From NCBI GenBank assembly GCA_025352845.1, contig JANXSC010000197.1:1-9404 (forward strand): a stretch of 9,404 nt of DNA. Direction: 5' to 3'. Positions 1-6,528 of this stretch are shown here, one piece after another. The DNA comes from Opitutaceae bacterium. Lineage in GTDB: Bacteria > Verrucomicrobiota > Verrucomicrobiia > Opitutales > Opitutaceae. Positions within the stretch are counted from its first letter, which is position 1; each line of letters starts with the position of its first letter. Under the pieces are notes generated by a model, which had not been told where the DNA came from, made no database searches, and saw only the letters and a program-made list of their open reading frames with translations. The translations under genes and the position numbers were made by a program.

Positions 1-1497
1 CATTCCAAACCGGCGGGGTCAGGAGACCCCGCCCTACAACAAACCACCCGCCACATCCCCGCAGCAGTCTGGGCCATAGTCGCGGTCGTCGTTGCTCTCA
101 TCGCCTTCATCGTCCTGCGCCCACGCCGCAGCCCGGAGGAAATCGCCCAACTCGTCGCCAAAGCGCAGGCCCTCGCAGCTAACGCCGCCGCGAAATCCGC
201 GCCCGCCACACCCGCTTCACCTCGACTCGCACCCGCGCCCACGGCTCCCGTTTCCCCCGCGCGCGAATGGGTCGCGAAGGCCCGCGCGCTCTACGAGCCG
301 TGGGACTTCGCCACGCCCGAAGATTTCAAGCAGGCCGAGCAATTCCTGAAGCGCGCCATCGATCTCGATCCGAGCGATGCCGAGGCGTGGGCGTCGCTGG
401 CCATCCTTTCGTGCGGCTCCTACTTCATGCCCCACGACCGCACGCCGGCGCGCGCAAAGGACGCGCGTTTTCAAGCCGAGCGCGCGGTGAAGCTCGCGCC
501 AAACTCGGACTACGCGCTGTTTGCGCAGGCCTTCGCGATGCGGATCGAACCACTCACTCGGGCCGACGCCATCCGGCGTCTGCGCGAACTCGTGGCGCGT
601 CAACCGCGCGACAAGTTAATGTCGCGAATTCTCGGGGCCGCACTGGCCCAAAACCAGGAAACGGAGCAGGAGGGACTGGCTTTTCTGGCGCGCGCCGCGG
701 CGTTGCCGGGCGGGGACCCCATCGCAGAATTCCTTCAGGGCGATACGCTGCGCCGTGACCGCTACGACGAGGCCATCGCGGCCTACGACCGCGCACTCGC
801 GCTCGCCCCGAACTACGACCAGGCGCACAGAGCAAAAATCAGCGTTCTGCTCCAAACCCTCGGAGATCCGATCGCTGCGCGCGCCGCACTCGAAAAAGTG
901 TCGCCCACTCTCCTGCACGACGACCGCATGGCCGCCGTGGCGGTGACCGTCTGGTTCGCCGTCAACGAGCCGGAACGGGTCTTGCGCGTCTTGGATCAGG
1001 GCAGCGCGTATTTCGCGAGGATTTATCTCAACGGCCCGACCGCTTACTGGAAGGGACTCGCCCACCGCCGCGCCGGCCGGTTGCAAGCCGCCCAGGTGGA
1101 GTGGCGGGTGGCCCTGAAAGAGGTGCAACGGCTCCACGAGGCAAATCCTACCGCTCCGCGCGAACTGCTATGGAAGGCGCGATTGCACGCCCTGCTTGGC
1201 GAGCGCAAGGAGGCCGAAACCGCCCTCGCGCTTCACGGGCAATTCGTGACTCAAGTCGACGCAACGACCGCGATCGAACGCCTCGAAGCGGGCAACCTGG
1301 TTGATACGCCGGACCAAGCGGTGCGCGAAATCACGGAGCTGTTTTCGATTGAAAGAAACCGGCGGGCGGTGGCAGCCGCGATTCTCTTCGACCCGGCCCT
1401 CGATCCTGTCCGCGACCATCCGCAGTTCGCGCCGCTGGTGGAGCAAGCGAAGGCCTATTACGCCGAAGTGCGGAAAAAATCGGCGGAGCAGAAATGA
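1..1497 (+). CDS. Membrane-anchored TPR protein, 5' end outside window
   Basis: The frame is open from base 1 to the TGA at 1495-1497, giving 498 codons. No ATG, GTG or TTG occurs in frame before the ATG at 427, and coding-like sequence runs well upstream of it, so the true start lies before the window. Visible order: a short linker (residues 1-17), one hydrophobic transmembrane segment (about 19-39, followed by RPRR), an Ala/Pro-rich linker (about 55-86), then helical TPR-like repeats to the end. Clear repeats are at about 87-140 (AEQFLKRAIDLDPSDAEAW) and 240-280 (AYDRALALAPNYDQAH). The C-terminus has FDPALDPVRDHPQF, an ending I associate with TPR regions of Opitutaceae signalling proteins. 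Such regions often follow a kinase or winged-helix domain; here that domain would be off the window, so this is inference. The RPRR flank hints at a cytoplasmic C-terminus, while the Pro/Ala linker is also compatible with export, so topology is unresolved. TPRs normally mediate protein-protein contacts. A GTAG-type palindrome (12-37) is read in frame just before the membrane segment. Confidence 0.8.
   Translation, partial: HSKPAGSGDPALQQTTRHIPAAVWAIVAVVVALIAFIVLRPRRSPEEIAQLVAKAQALAANAAAKSAPATPASPRLAPAPTAPVSPAREWVAKARALYEPWDFATPEDFKQAEQFLKRAIDLDPSDAEAWASLAILSCGSYFMPHDRTPARAKDARFQAERAVKLAPNSDYALFAQAFAMRIEPLTRADAIRRLRELVARQPRDKLMSRILGAALAQNQETEQEGLAFLARAAALPGGDPIAEFLQGDTLRRDRYDEAIAAYDRALALAPNYDQAHRAKISVLLQTLGDPIAARAALEKVSPTLLHDDRMAAVAVTVWFAVNEPERVLRVLDQGSAYFARIYLNGPTAYWKGLAHRRAGRLQAAQVEWRVALKEVQRLHEANPTAPRELLWKARLHALLGERKEAETALALHGQFVTQVDATTAIERLEAGNLVDTPDQAVREITELFSIERNRRAVAAAILFDPALDPVRDHPQFAPLVEQAKAYYAEVRKKSAEQK
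12..37 (-). repeat. GTAG-headed palindrome (REP-like) inside a coding frame
   Basis: On the minus strand the sequence reads GTAG (37-34), then a perfect 9-bp stem GGCGGGGTC / GACCCCGCC with loop TCCT. This matches the layout of the four GTAG-headed palindromes found between genes in this window. It lies within the open frame of the TPR protein and encodes part of a linker (KPAGSGDPALQQ) just before the transmembrane segment. That the frame stays open through it is seen directly. That it is an inserted REP is inference. Confidence 0.55.
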
Positions 1498-1512
1498 GCG
1501 TTTCCCACTCCG

Positions 1513-2460
1513 TCAAACCCCCACCCACGCCAGCCCCGCGCGCAGCCAGAGTGGGATCGTGAAGATGCCGACGGCCGTCGTGCCGAGCACGATTTGCACG
1601 GCGGTGCGCGGGTGGCCGCCGTAGAGGCGCGCGAGGATCACCGGCACCATCGCCGTCGGCATCGCGGCCTGCACCACGATCACGCGTTTCAACTCGACGG
1701 AGCACGGGAGGAATTTCGCGAGCAGCAGCATCGCCACCGGCAGCGCGCCGAGGCGCAACGCCATCGCGGCGAGGCTCACCTTCGCGTCGAAGAGTTCGCG
1801 CGGTTTGCCCACGAAGCTCGCGAGGCTCACGCCCGTCATGATGAGCCCGAGCGGGATGCCGCAGACGCCGAGCGCGTGAATCGTGTCGGTCAGAACTTTC
1901 GGCAGGTGCGGCGTGAGGCCGGAGAGGTTGCACGCGACGGCGACGACGAGCGTGATCGCGACCGGGCTCACAATGCGCCGCCAGCCGTCGCGCAGCGATT
2001 CGCCGCTGAGCACGAGCAGCCCCACGGTCCAGAGCGCGATCTCGACGCCGACGTTGTGCACCATCAGCACCGCGCGGCTCTCCGCGCCCCAGAGGCCCGC
2101 CATGATCGGCAGCGGGAGGTAGCCGTAGTTGGTGATGCCGACGGAGAGCGCAAACGTGCGCAGCCCCGAGCCGACCTGAAGCCCGATCAGTTTCGCGACG
2201 AGCAGACCGGCGCGGATGCCGAGAAACGTGACACCGAAACCCACGAGCGGCGGCAGCAGCAAATTTTCCGTCGTGCGCAGCGCGGCGTTGTTCGCGACCG
2301 ACTCGAAAATGAGGCACGGGTAGCAGACATTCACCGCGAGCCGGATGAGACTCGTCTCCGCCTCGCCCTCGATCCAATGCACGCGCCGCACCGCCACGCC
2401 GACGCCGATCACGGCGAAGACCGGCACGACGAGGAGAAGAAGTTCGAGGTAGCTGAGCAT
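1513..2460 (-). CDS. AEC-family (auxin efflux carrier / malonate-type) transporter
   Basis: This is a 315-residue, very hydrophobic protein with about ten predicted membrane helices. It starts MLSYLELLLLVVPVFAVIGVG and contains AVNVCYPCLIFESVANN, which fits the Mem_trans family (PF03547), whose members are about 310-320 residues. The family includes plant PIN carriers and bacterial malonate or malate carriers such as MdcF and MleP, which move small organic anions across the inner membrane. The substrate cannot be read from the sequence. I chose the ATG at 2460. A GTG at 2529 would add 23 residues, but they would be encoded by an octamer array and part of a palindromic repeat and would make the protein longer than usual. 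No Shine-Dalgarno sequence precedes the ATG; the leader is pyrimidine-rich. The gene is convergent with the TPR gene (15-bp gap, no terminator seen) and divergent from the next gene. Confidence 0.87.
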   Translation of the reverse strand: MLSYLELLLLVVPVFAVIGVGVAVRRVHWIEGEAETSLIRLAVNVCYPCLIFESVANNAALRTTENLLLPPLVGFGVTFLGIRAGLLVAKLIGLQVGSGLRTFALSVGITNYGYLPLPIMAGLWGAESRAVLMVHNVGVEIALWTVGLLVLSGESLRDGWRRIVSPVAITLVVAVACNLSGLTPHLPKVLTDTIHALGVCGIPLGLIMTGVSLASFVGKPRELFDAKVSLAAMALRLGALPVAMLLLAKFLPCSVELKRVIVVQAAMPTAMVPVILARLYGGHPRTAVQIVLGTTAVGIFTIPLWLRAGLAWVGV

Positions 2461-2465
2461 TTTCG

Positions 2466-2505
2466 CGGAGAGGGAGAGACAGGGAGAAGGAGAGATGGGA
2501 AGCAA
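2466..2505 (-). repeat. Degenerate 8-bp tandem array in the transporter leader
   Basis: On the minus strand four consecutive octamers read CATCTCTC, CTTCTCCC, TGTCTCTC and CCTCTCCG, preceded by a weaker TTGCTTCC. The period is exactly eight and TC is fixed at positions 3-4. The array ends six bases before the ATG at 2460, where a ribosome-binding site would be expected, and none is present. On the plus strand it is an almost pure purine tract. It may affect transcript structure or translation, but that is inference. Confidence 0.6.
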
Positions 2506-2522
2506 AGGCACAAGCGCGCACC

Positions 2523-2581
2523 GTAGCACGGGCAGCCTGCCCGGGCTGGCTCGGAAACCGCGGTCAGGCTGACCGCGCTAC
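2523..2581. repeat. REPIN-like inverted pair of GTAG palindromes
   Basis: The left unit is GTAG (2523-2526) followed by an imperfect stem whose core is CGGGCA (2529-2534), loop GCC, TGCCCG (2538-2543). The right unit, read on the minus strand, is GTAG (2581-2578) followed by a perfect stem CGCGGTCA, loop GCC, TGACCGCG (plus strand 2577-2559). Both units share the GTAG foot, the 8-bp scale and the GCC loop, and they face each other about 15 bp apart. REP elements linked to TnpA-REP/RAYT transposases carry a 5' GTAG foot and often occur as such pairs (REPINs). The element sits between divergent genes, so it is not acting as a shared terminator. Confidence 0.65.
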
Positions 2582-2644
2582 GTCTGGCATTTTCCGTTCA
2601 CCGCGGGATTGCCGCAGGGTGAAAATCCGTCACGGTCCGCGCCA

Positions 2645-4630
2645 GTGATCACCTACGAAAGCTCCGACGAGGCGGGTCGCACCCCGCCGCCCTTTTCCCA
2701 AGACGTGGCCGAATACGGCCAGTCGGCCAAGCAGGCAGTGTCCGCCGGCCAGCTCCTCACCGCGATCGAGGTCGCGCGCGACGGGCTCGCGCGCTTTGGC
2801 AGCGACCGGATGCTGCAACAACAGCTCGCCCTCGCACTCGCGCAGACCGGCGCCCTCGACGCCGCGCGCGAGGAACTCGGCAAACTTCTGCGGGAGCCCG
2901 GAGCCGAGAAAGACGAGGAGACGCTCTGCCTGCTCGGCCGCGTGCACAAGGAGCTGTGGCGCCGCGCCGGCGATCCGGCGAGCGGGCTCGAGCAGTTGCG
3001 GCAATCGTGCAAATATTACGGCGACGCGTTTGCGCTGAAGGAATCGTATTACCCCGGCATCAACCTCGCCTTCACGCTCGCGGCACTGGGCGAGTTGGAA
3101 AAAGCGAAGGAGTGCGCGCGGAAGGTGGAGAAATTTTGCCGCATCGAGCTCGGCCACAAACTCGTGAAACCCGACGGTTGGCTGCTCGCCACGCTCGCGG
3201 AGGCGCTCACGCACCAGGGCGCGACCACGGTGGCGGGGAAATATTATCTGGAGGCGACGAAAGTTTTTCCCGGCCGCTGGCGCGACCTCGCCTCGATGCG
3301 GCAGCAGGCGCACGAAATCGTCGGCTTCTACGCGCACCAGCGTAATGACGGCCGCCGCCATTGGTATGACCTCGCCTCGATCCGTGAGCGCGTCCGCGGG
3401 CTCGTCGGCAGCGGCGAGCAGGGCACGGGCTGGATCGACCGGTGCTTCGAGTTTCCGTCGGTCGTCATGTTCACCGGTCACATGATCGACCAGCCGGGGC
3501 GCGCGACGCCGCGGTTTAGTGCGGAGCGCGAGCCGGCCGTGCGCGCGGCACTGATGGCGCACCTGAAAAAAATCAAGCCGAGCTTCGGCTACTCCTCCGC
3601 GGCGTGCGGCGCCGATCTGATTTTTTGCGAGTGCCTGCTGGAGCTGGGTGCCGCCGTGCACCTCGTGCTGCCGTGCCCGATCGACACCTTCAAGCGGCAG
3701 AGCGTGAGCTTTGCGGGACCGGAATGGGAGCGGCGTTTTCACACCGTGGTCGGAATGGCCTCGACCTGTCTCATTGCGAGCCCCGCGGATTTCGACGCCA
3801 CCGAAGCCGATCCGGCGGCGATGACCGGACTCGTGTATGCGAACCGCATCCTCACCGGCCTCGCGGTGCTGCAGGCGCAGGCGCTCGATCTCGAGCTCGA
3901 GGCGCTTGCGGTCTGGGACGGCGTGCCGGCCGCCTTCCCCGGTGGCACGGCGAGCCTCGTCGCCGAATGGACGCGTCGCAAACTCACACCACACATCCTC
4001 CCAATCGGATCGGCCGCGGCGACCGCGGCGACGCCGAGTGAATCGGTCGGCGAAAATCCCACGCGGCCGACAGCCGACGGCATCAGCCACGACATTCGCG
4101 CGATGCTGTTCGCCGAGGTGGTGAACTACAAAAAAATCACGGACCGGCAGATGCCGGCGTTCATCCGTGAATTCAAGGGCGCGCTCGCGGCGGCGGTCGG
4201 CGCACTGCCCCATGCGCCGCTCGTCGCGGAGAGCTGGGGCCGCTCGCTCTCGCTCGTATTTGCGCAGCTGCCTGACGCCGCGAACTGCGCGCTCGCGCTC
4301 CGCGATCTCGTGGCACGCACGCCGTGGGCGGAGTGCGGGCTGCCAGAGGATCTCGGCATCCGCATCGTGCTGCACGCCGGACCGGTGTTTGCGTTTCACG
4401 ATCCGGTGCTGGGACGCGAGTCTTGCGTCGGCGCGCACCTGAACCACGCCGCACGGCTCGGCCCAATCACGGCGGCGGGGCAGGTTTACGTGAGCCAGGA
4501 ATTCGCCGCGCTCTGCTGCGCCGAGGATCTGGTGGCGGTGAGTTTTGAATTTCTCGGCCGGCTGCGCACCGCGCGGCTCTTCGAGGATGCGCCACTCTAC
4601 CGGCTCGACCGGCGGACGAAAGGCGCGTGA
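2645..4630 (+). CDS. TPR + SLOG-like + degenerate class III cyclase-like protein
   Basis: Counting from the GTG at 2645, the product has 661 residues and three parts. Residues about 1-250 are helical TPR-like repeats resembling the 'TRAFs-binding' TPR domain (SCKYYGDAFALKESYYPGINLAFTL). Residues about 269-425 form an alpha/beta domain with FTGHMIDQPGR, GYSSAACGADLIFCE (315-329) and VHLVLPCPIDTFKRQS (from 338); this resembles SLOG/LOG-type Rossmann nucleotide-sensor domains. After a low-complexity linker, residues about 480-655 match the class III adenylate/guanylate cyclase fold: AMLFAEVVNY, GIRIVLHAGPVF, and LNHAAR before GQVYVS. The first metal-binding Asp is Glu491, and the usual Gly-Asp has become Gly-Arg533 (ESWGRSL). 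The transition-state Asn600 and Arg604 remain. It is therefore probably a pseudo-cyclase that binds rather than cyclises a nucleotide. No signal peptide or membrane helix is visible, so it is likely cytoplasmic. A TTG at 2609 would add 12 residues; neither start has a Shine-Dalgarno sequence. It stands alone between two REPIN-like repeats. Confidence 0.82.
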   Translation: MITYESSDEAGRTPPPFSQDVAEYGQSAKQAVSAGQLLTAIEVARDGLARFGSDRMLQQQLALALAQTGALDAAREELGKLLREPGAEKDEETLCLLGRVHKELWRRAGDPASGLEQLRQSCKYYGDAFALKESYYPGINLAFTLAALGELEKAKECARKVEKFCRIELGHKLVKPDGWLLATLAEALTHQGATTVAGKYYLEATKVFPGRWRDLASMRQQAHEIVGFYAHQRNDGRRHWYDLASIRERVRGLVGSGEQGTGWIDRCFEFPSVVMFTGHMIDQPGRATPRFSAEREPAVRAALMAHLKKIKPSFGYSSAACGADLIFCECLLELGAAVHLVLPCPIDTFKRQSVSFAGPEWERRFHTVVGMASTCLIASPADFDATEADPAAMTGLVYANRILTGLAVLQAQALDLELEALAVWDGVPAAFPGGTASLVAEWTRRKLTPHILPIGSAAATAATPSESVGENPTRPTADGISHDIRAMLFAEVVNYKKITDRQMPAFIREFKGALAAAVGALPHAPLVAESWGRSLSLVFAQLPDAANCALALRDLVARTPWAECGLPEDLGIRIVLHAGPVFAFHDPVLGRESCVGAHLNHAARLGPITAAGQVYVSQEFAALCCAEDLVAVSFEFLGRLRTARLFEDAPLYRLDRRTKGA

Positions 4631-4639
4631 TTGTGAAAT

Positions 4640-4710
4640 GTAGGGCTCGACCTTGGTCGAGGCCCGCCGCCCGCGCCGCGCCAGCAGGCCTGAGCAAGCT
4701 CAGGCCCTAC
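4640..4710. repeat. REPIN-like inverted pair of GTAG palindromes
   Basis: The left unit is GTAG (4640-4643), then an imperfect stem CTCGACC (4646-4652), loop TT, GGTCGAG (4655-4661). The right unit on the minus strand is GTAG (4710-4707), then a perfect 9-bp stem GGCCTGAGC, loop TT, GCTCAGGCC (plus strand 4706-4687). The two units face each other with a GC-rich spacer. The pair lies between the convergent ends of the cyclase-like gene (stop at 4630) and the flavoprotein gene (stop at 4726). Its hairpins could protect both transcript ends, but neither is followed by a T-run, so it is not a typical intrinsic terminator. Confidence 0.68.
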
Positions 4711-4725
4711 GGTGACCTTCACCTT

Positions 4726-5991
4726 TCAACTGCCTGAGCACAGCTCAGGCCTCGCCATCGCCTGGCCGGCCAACCATCCAGTCGTCCATGCGGATTGGAA
4801 ATTAAAACCGCCCGTCACGCCGTCGATGTCGAGCACCTCGCCGGCGAAGTGCAGGCCGGGACAGAGGCGGCTCTGCATCGTTTTGAAATCCACCTCGCTT
4901 AGGCGCACGCCGCCGCAGGTCACGAACTCGTCTTTGAACAAACTCTTCCCGACGACTTTCAGTTCCGCGGCGGTGAGTTGGGTCGCGAGCACACCGAGCG
5001 CGGCGTTGCCGACCTGCGCCCATGGCGTCACGGGGGTGATGCCTGCGGAGGTGACAAGGCGCTCCCACAAGCGCTGCGGCATCGCGAGCGGGCTCCACGT
5101 GGCGATTTGTTTCCGCGGATTTTTTTCCCGCACGCCGGCCAGCTCGCGCGTGAGTGATTCGCGCGTGTGCGGCGGCACCCAGTTCACCACGAGCGGAAAC
5201 TCGTAATTTTGCGCCGCGAGTTCGCGCGCGCCCCACGCGGAGAGTTTCAAAATCGCCGGGCCACTCAGGCCCCAGTGCGTGACAAGCATCGGGCCGTCGG
5301 TGCGAAGCTTGGTGCCGGGCACGCTCACGACGGCGTTCTCCACCGCCACGCCCGAGAGTCCGACAAGCCGCGCGTCGTCGATGTGAAACGTGAAGAGCGA
5401 CGGCACCAGCGGTTCAATCGTGTGGCCGAGCGCCTCCGCAATCATGAAGCCCGCGGAGGAGCGGTTGCCGCCCGTCGCGAGCAGCAGGCGATCAGCGCGC
5501 ACGCCGGAGCTGTCGGTGAGCGTGATCCAAAAACTCGGCGGCTCGCCGTCGCGATTCGTGCGCTCGGCCTTGCGCACACCCATGCTCGTGACGACATGCA
5601 CGCCGGCTTTTTCCGCCGCGGCCGTCAGGCAATCGACGATCGTGGCGGAGTCGTCGGACACGGGAAACATCCGTCCGTCCTCCTCGGTTTTCGTTTCCAC
5701 GCCGCGTTCCGCCAACCACGCGATCATGTCGCGCGGCTGCCAGCGGTGGAAGGTCCCGAGCAATTCGCGCCCGCCGCGCGGATATTTTTTCCCCAACTCG
5801 CGCGGCTCGAAGCACGCGTGCGTAACGTTGCAGCGGCCGCCGCCCGAGACGCGCACCTTCGCGAGCGGATGCGCTGTGGCCTCGTAAAGTGTGACCTCGC
5901 CGCGCGCACCGAGTTTTTCCGCGCAGGCGATGGCCGCGAAAAATCCCGCGGCTCCCCCGCCCACGATCACAATGCTGATTTTTTCCGGCAT
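4726..5991 (-). CDS. HI0933/BaiN-like NAD(P)/FAD-dependent oxidoreductase
   Basis: The product has 421 residues, normal for the HI0933-like flavoprotein family (PF03486, TIGR00275; YhiN/BaiN). The N-terminus MPEKISIVIVGGGAAGFFAA is a dinucleotide-binding beta-alpha-beta fold with GxGxxG. It is followed by the family motif GGRCNVTHA, by EEDGRMFPVSDDSATIVDCL, and near the C-terminus by LHFAGEVLDIDGVTGGFN, which completes the FAD site. Relatives have been named as flavoproteins of unknown role, as bile-acid enzyme BaiN and as aminoacetone oxidase, so the substrate here is not known. It is a soluble cytoplasmic protein by sequence. I chose the ATG at 5991 because a longer frame to 6099 would run through the terminator of the upstream gene. 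No clear promoter was seen in the 50 bases between that terminator and the ATG. The final residues (PELCSGS) are encoded by a REP-like palindrome. Confidence 0.9.
   Translation of the reverse strand: MPEKISIVIVGGGAAGFFAAIACAEKLGARGEVTLYEATAHPLAKVRVSGGGRCNVTHACFEPRELGKKYPRGGRELLGTFHRWQPRDMIAWLAERGVETKTEEDGRMFPVSDDSATIVDCLTAAAEKAGVHVVTSMGVRKAERTNRDGEPPSFWITLTDSSGVRADRLLLATGGNRSSAGFMIAEALGHTIEPLVPSLFTFHIDDARLVGLSGVAVENAVVSVPGTKLRTDGPMLVTHWGLSGPAILKLSAWGARELAAQNYEFPLVVNWVPPHTRESLTRELAGVREKNPRKQIATWSPLAMPQRLWERLVTSAGITPVTPWAQVGNAALGVLATQLTAAELKVVGKSLFKDEFVTCGGVRLSEVDFKTMQSRLCPGLHFAGEVLDIDGVTGGFNFQSAWTTGWLAGQAMARPELCSGS
4732..4750 (-). repeat. REP-like palindrome in the last codons of the flavoprotein
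   Basis: A perfect 8-bp stem GCCTGAGC (4732-4739), loop ACA, GCTCAGGC (4743-4750) lies 22 bases from the palindrome at 4687-4706, which has the same CCTGAGC/GCTCAGG core. It lacks the GTAG foot. It falls inside the 3' end of the flavoprotein gene, after the conserved GGFN region. It may be a decayed copy that now supplies the C-terminal residues. Confidence 0.5.
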
Positions 5992-6042
5992 CACGGGACG
6001 CTGCGCGCCGCACCCCGCGAGTCGAAGCGAATCCTCTGGGCA

Positions 6043-6077
6043 CAAAAAAGCCGCCGCGGGCTGCGATCCGCGGCGGC
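6043..6077 (-). terminator. Intrinsic terminator of the small secreted-protein gene
   Basis: Read on the minus strand, a perfect 10-bp GC-only stem (GCCGCCGCGG / CCGCGGCGGC, plus positions 6077-6068 and 6059-6050) has an 8-base loop and is followed at once by TTTTTT (6049-6044). It lies about 36 bases after the stop codon at 6113. This is a textbook rho-independent terminator. It separates the secreted-protein gene from the flavoprotein gene on the same strand, which argues that the two have separate promoters. Confidence 0.9.
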
Positions 6078-6112
6078 AACTAACACCAACCCCTGACAAT
6101 TCTTAAGGCAGC

Positions 6113-6460
6113 TTAGTTACTCTTCTTCTTGCCGCCGCCTTTGCCACCCTGGGGCATGGCGTCGAACTTTGCCTGCTGTTCGGCGGTGAGCACGGCGCGC
6201 ACTTCCTTCTGCACGGCCTGCATCATCGTGCCACGCTCTTCCTGAGAGGCGTTGGCCATTTTCTCGGCGCTCTTGGCGTAGATGTCGGTGATCTTCTTTT
6301 TCTGCTCGGCGGTGAGGGTGCCGACGGCCGTCTCGAGACGCTCAATGCGCTGTTCGGGCGTCTGGGCGCCGCGGCCCTTTTTTTCCTGGGCGTTGATAAC
6401 GGAGGTCGACGCGACCGCGAAAGCCGCGATGGCGCAAACGAGAGCTTTATTGATTTTCAT
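6113..6460 (-). CDS. Small secreted LTxxQ (Spy/CpxP-like) protein
   Basis: The product has 115 residues. The N-terminus MKINKALVCAIAAFAVASTS is a signal peptide, with likely cleavage after VINA (residue 24). The mature part is highly charged and helical, with two LTAEQ motifs (LTAEQKKKI and LTAEQQAKF) about 45 residues apart, and a Gly/Lys-rich tail. The LTxxQ motif occurs in periplasmic Spy and CpxP, small helical proteins that act as a chaperone and as a stress regulator. Similar short proteins are common and mostly uncharacterised in Verrucomicrobiota and Planctomycetota, so the function is only suggested. It should act in the periplasm. The gene is divergent from the ABC ATPase gene across a 142-bp gap and ends at a strong terminator, so it is probably monocistronic. 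No Shine-Dalgarno sequence is visible before the ATG at 6460. Confidence 0.82.
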   Translation of the reverse strand: MKINKALVCAIAAFAVASTSVINAQEKKGRGAQTPEQRIERLETAVGTLTAEQKKKITDIYAKSAEKMANASQEERGTMMQAVQKEVRAVLTAEQQAKFDAMPQGGKGGGKKKSN

Positions 6461-6528
6461 ACGAAGCGTGTGTGGGTTGAGGGAGGGGACTAAGGGTAGC
6501 GGCTATGGCCGCGTCCGGGGCAAGACGG

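Noticed and set aside
1594..2526. Plus-strand frame (310 codons) opposite the AEC transporter
   Set aside because: The product is almost entirely charged His/Arg/Asp/Glu residues, the typical shadow of a membrane protein gene in high-GC DNA.
2630..4447. Long open frame on the minus strand (605 codons) opposite the cyclase-like gene
   Set aside because: Arg/Ala-rich product without motifs, while the plus-strand frame shows three coherent domains.
4640..4710. Interpretation of the palindrome pair as ordinary bidirectional intrinsic terminators
   Set aside because: Neither hairpin is followed by a T-run in either direction, and both outer ends carry GTAG/CTAC, which fits a REPIN-like pair better.
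5992..6099. N-terminal extension of the flavoprotein by 36 residues
   Set aside because: It would translate through the intrinsic terminator of the upstream gene and precedes a standard flavoprotein N-terminus beginning at the ATG at 5991.
6493..6523. Possible minus-strand promoter (TTGCCC, 19-base spacer, TACCCT) for the secreted-protein gene
   Set aside because: The -10 match is poor and the spacer is long, so it is not strong enough to list as a promoter.
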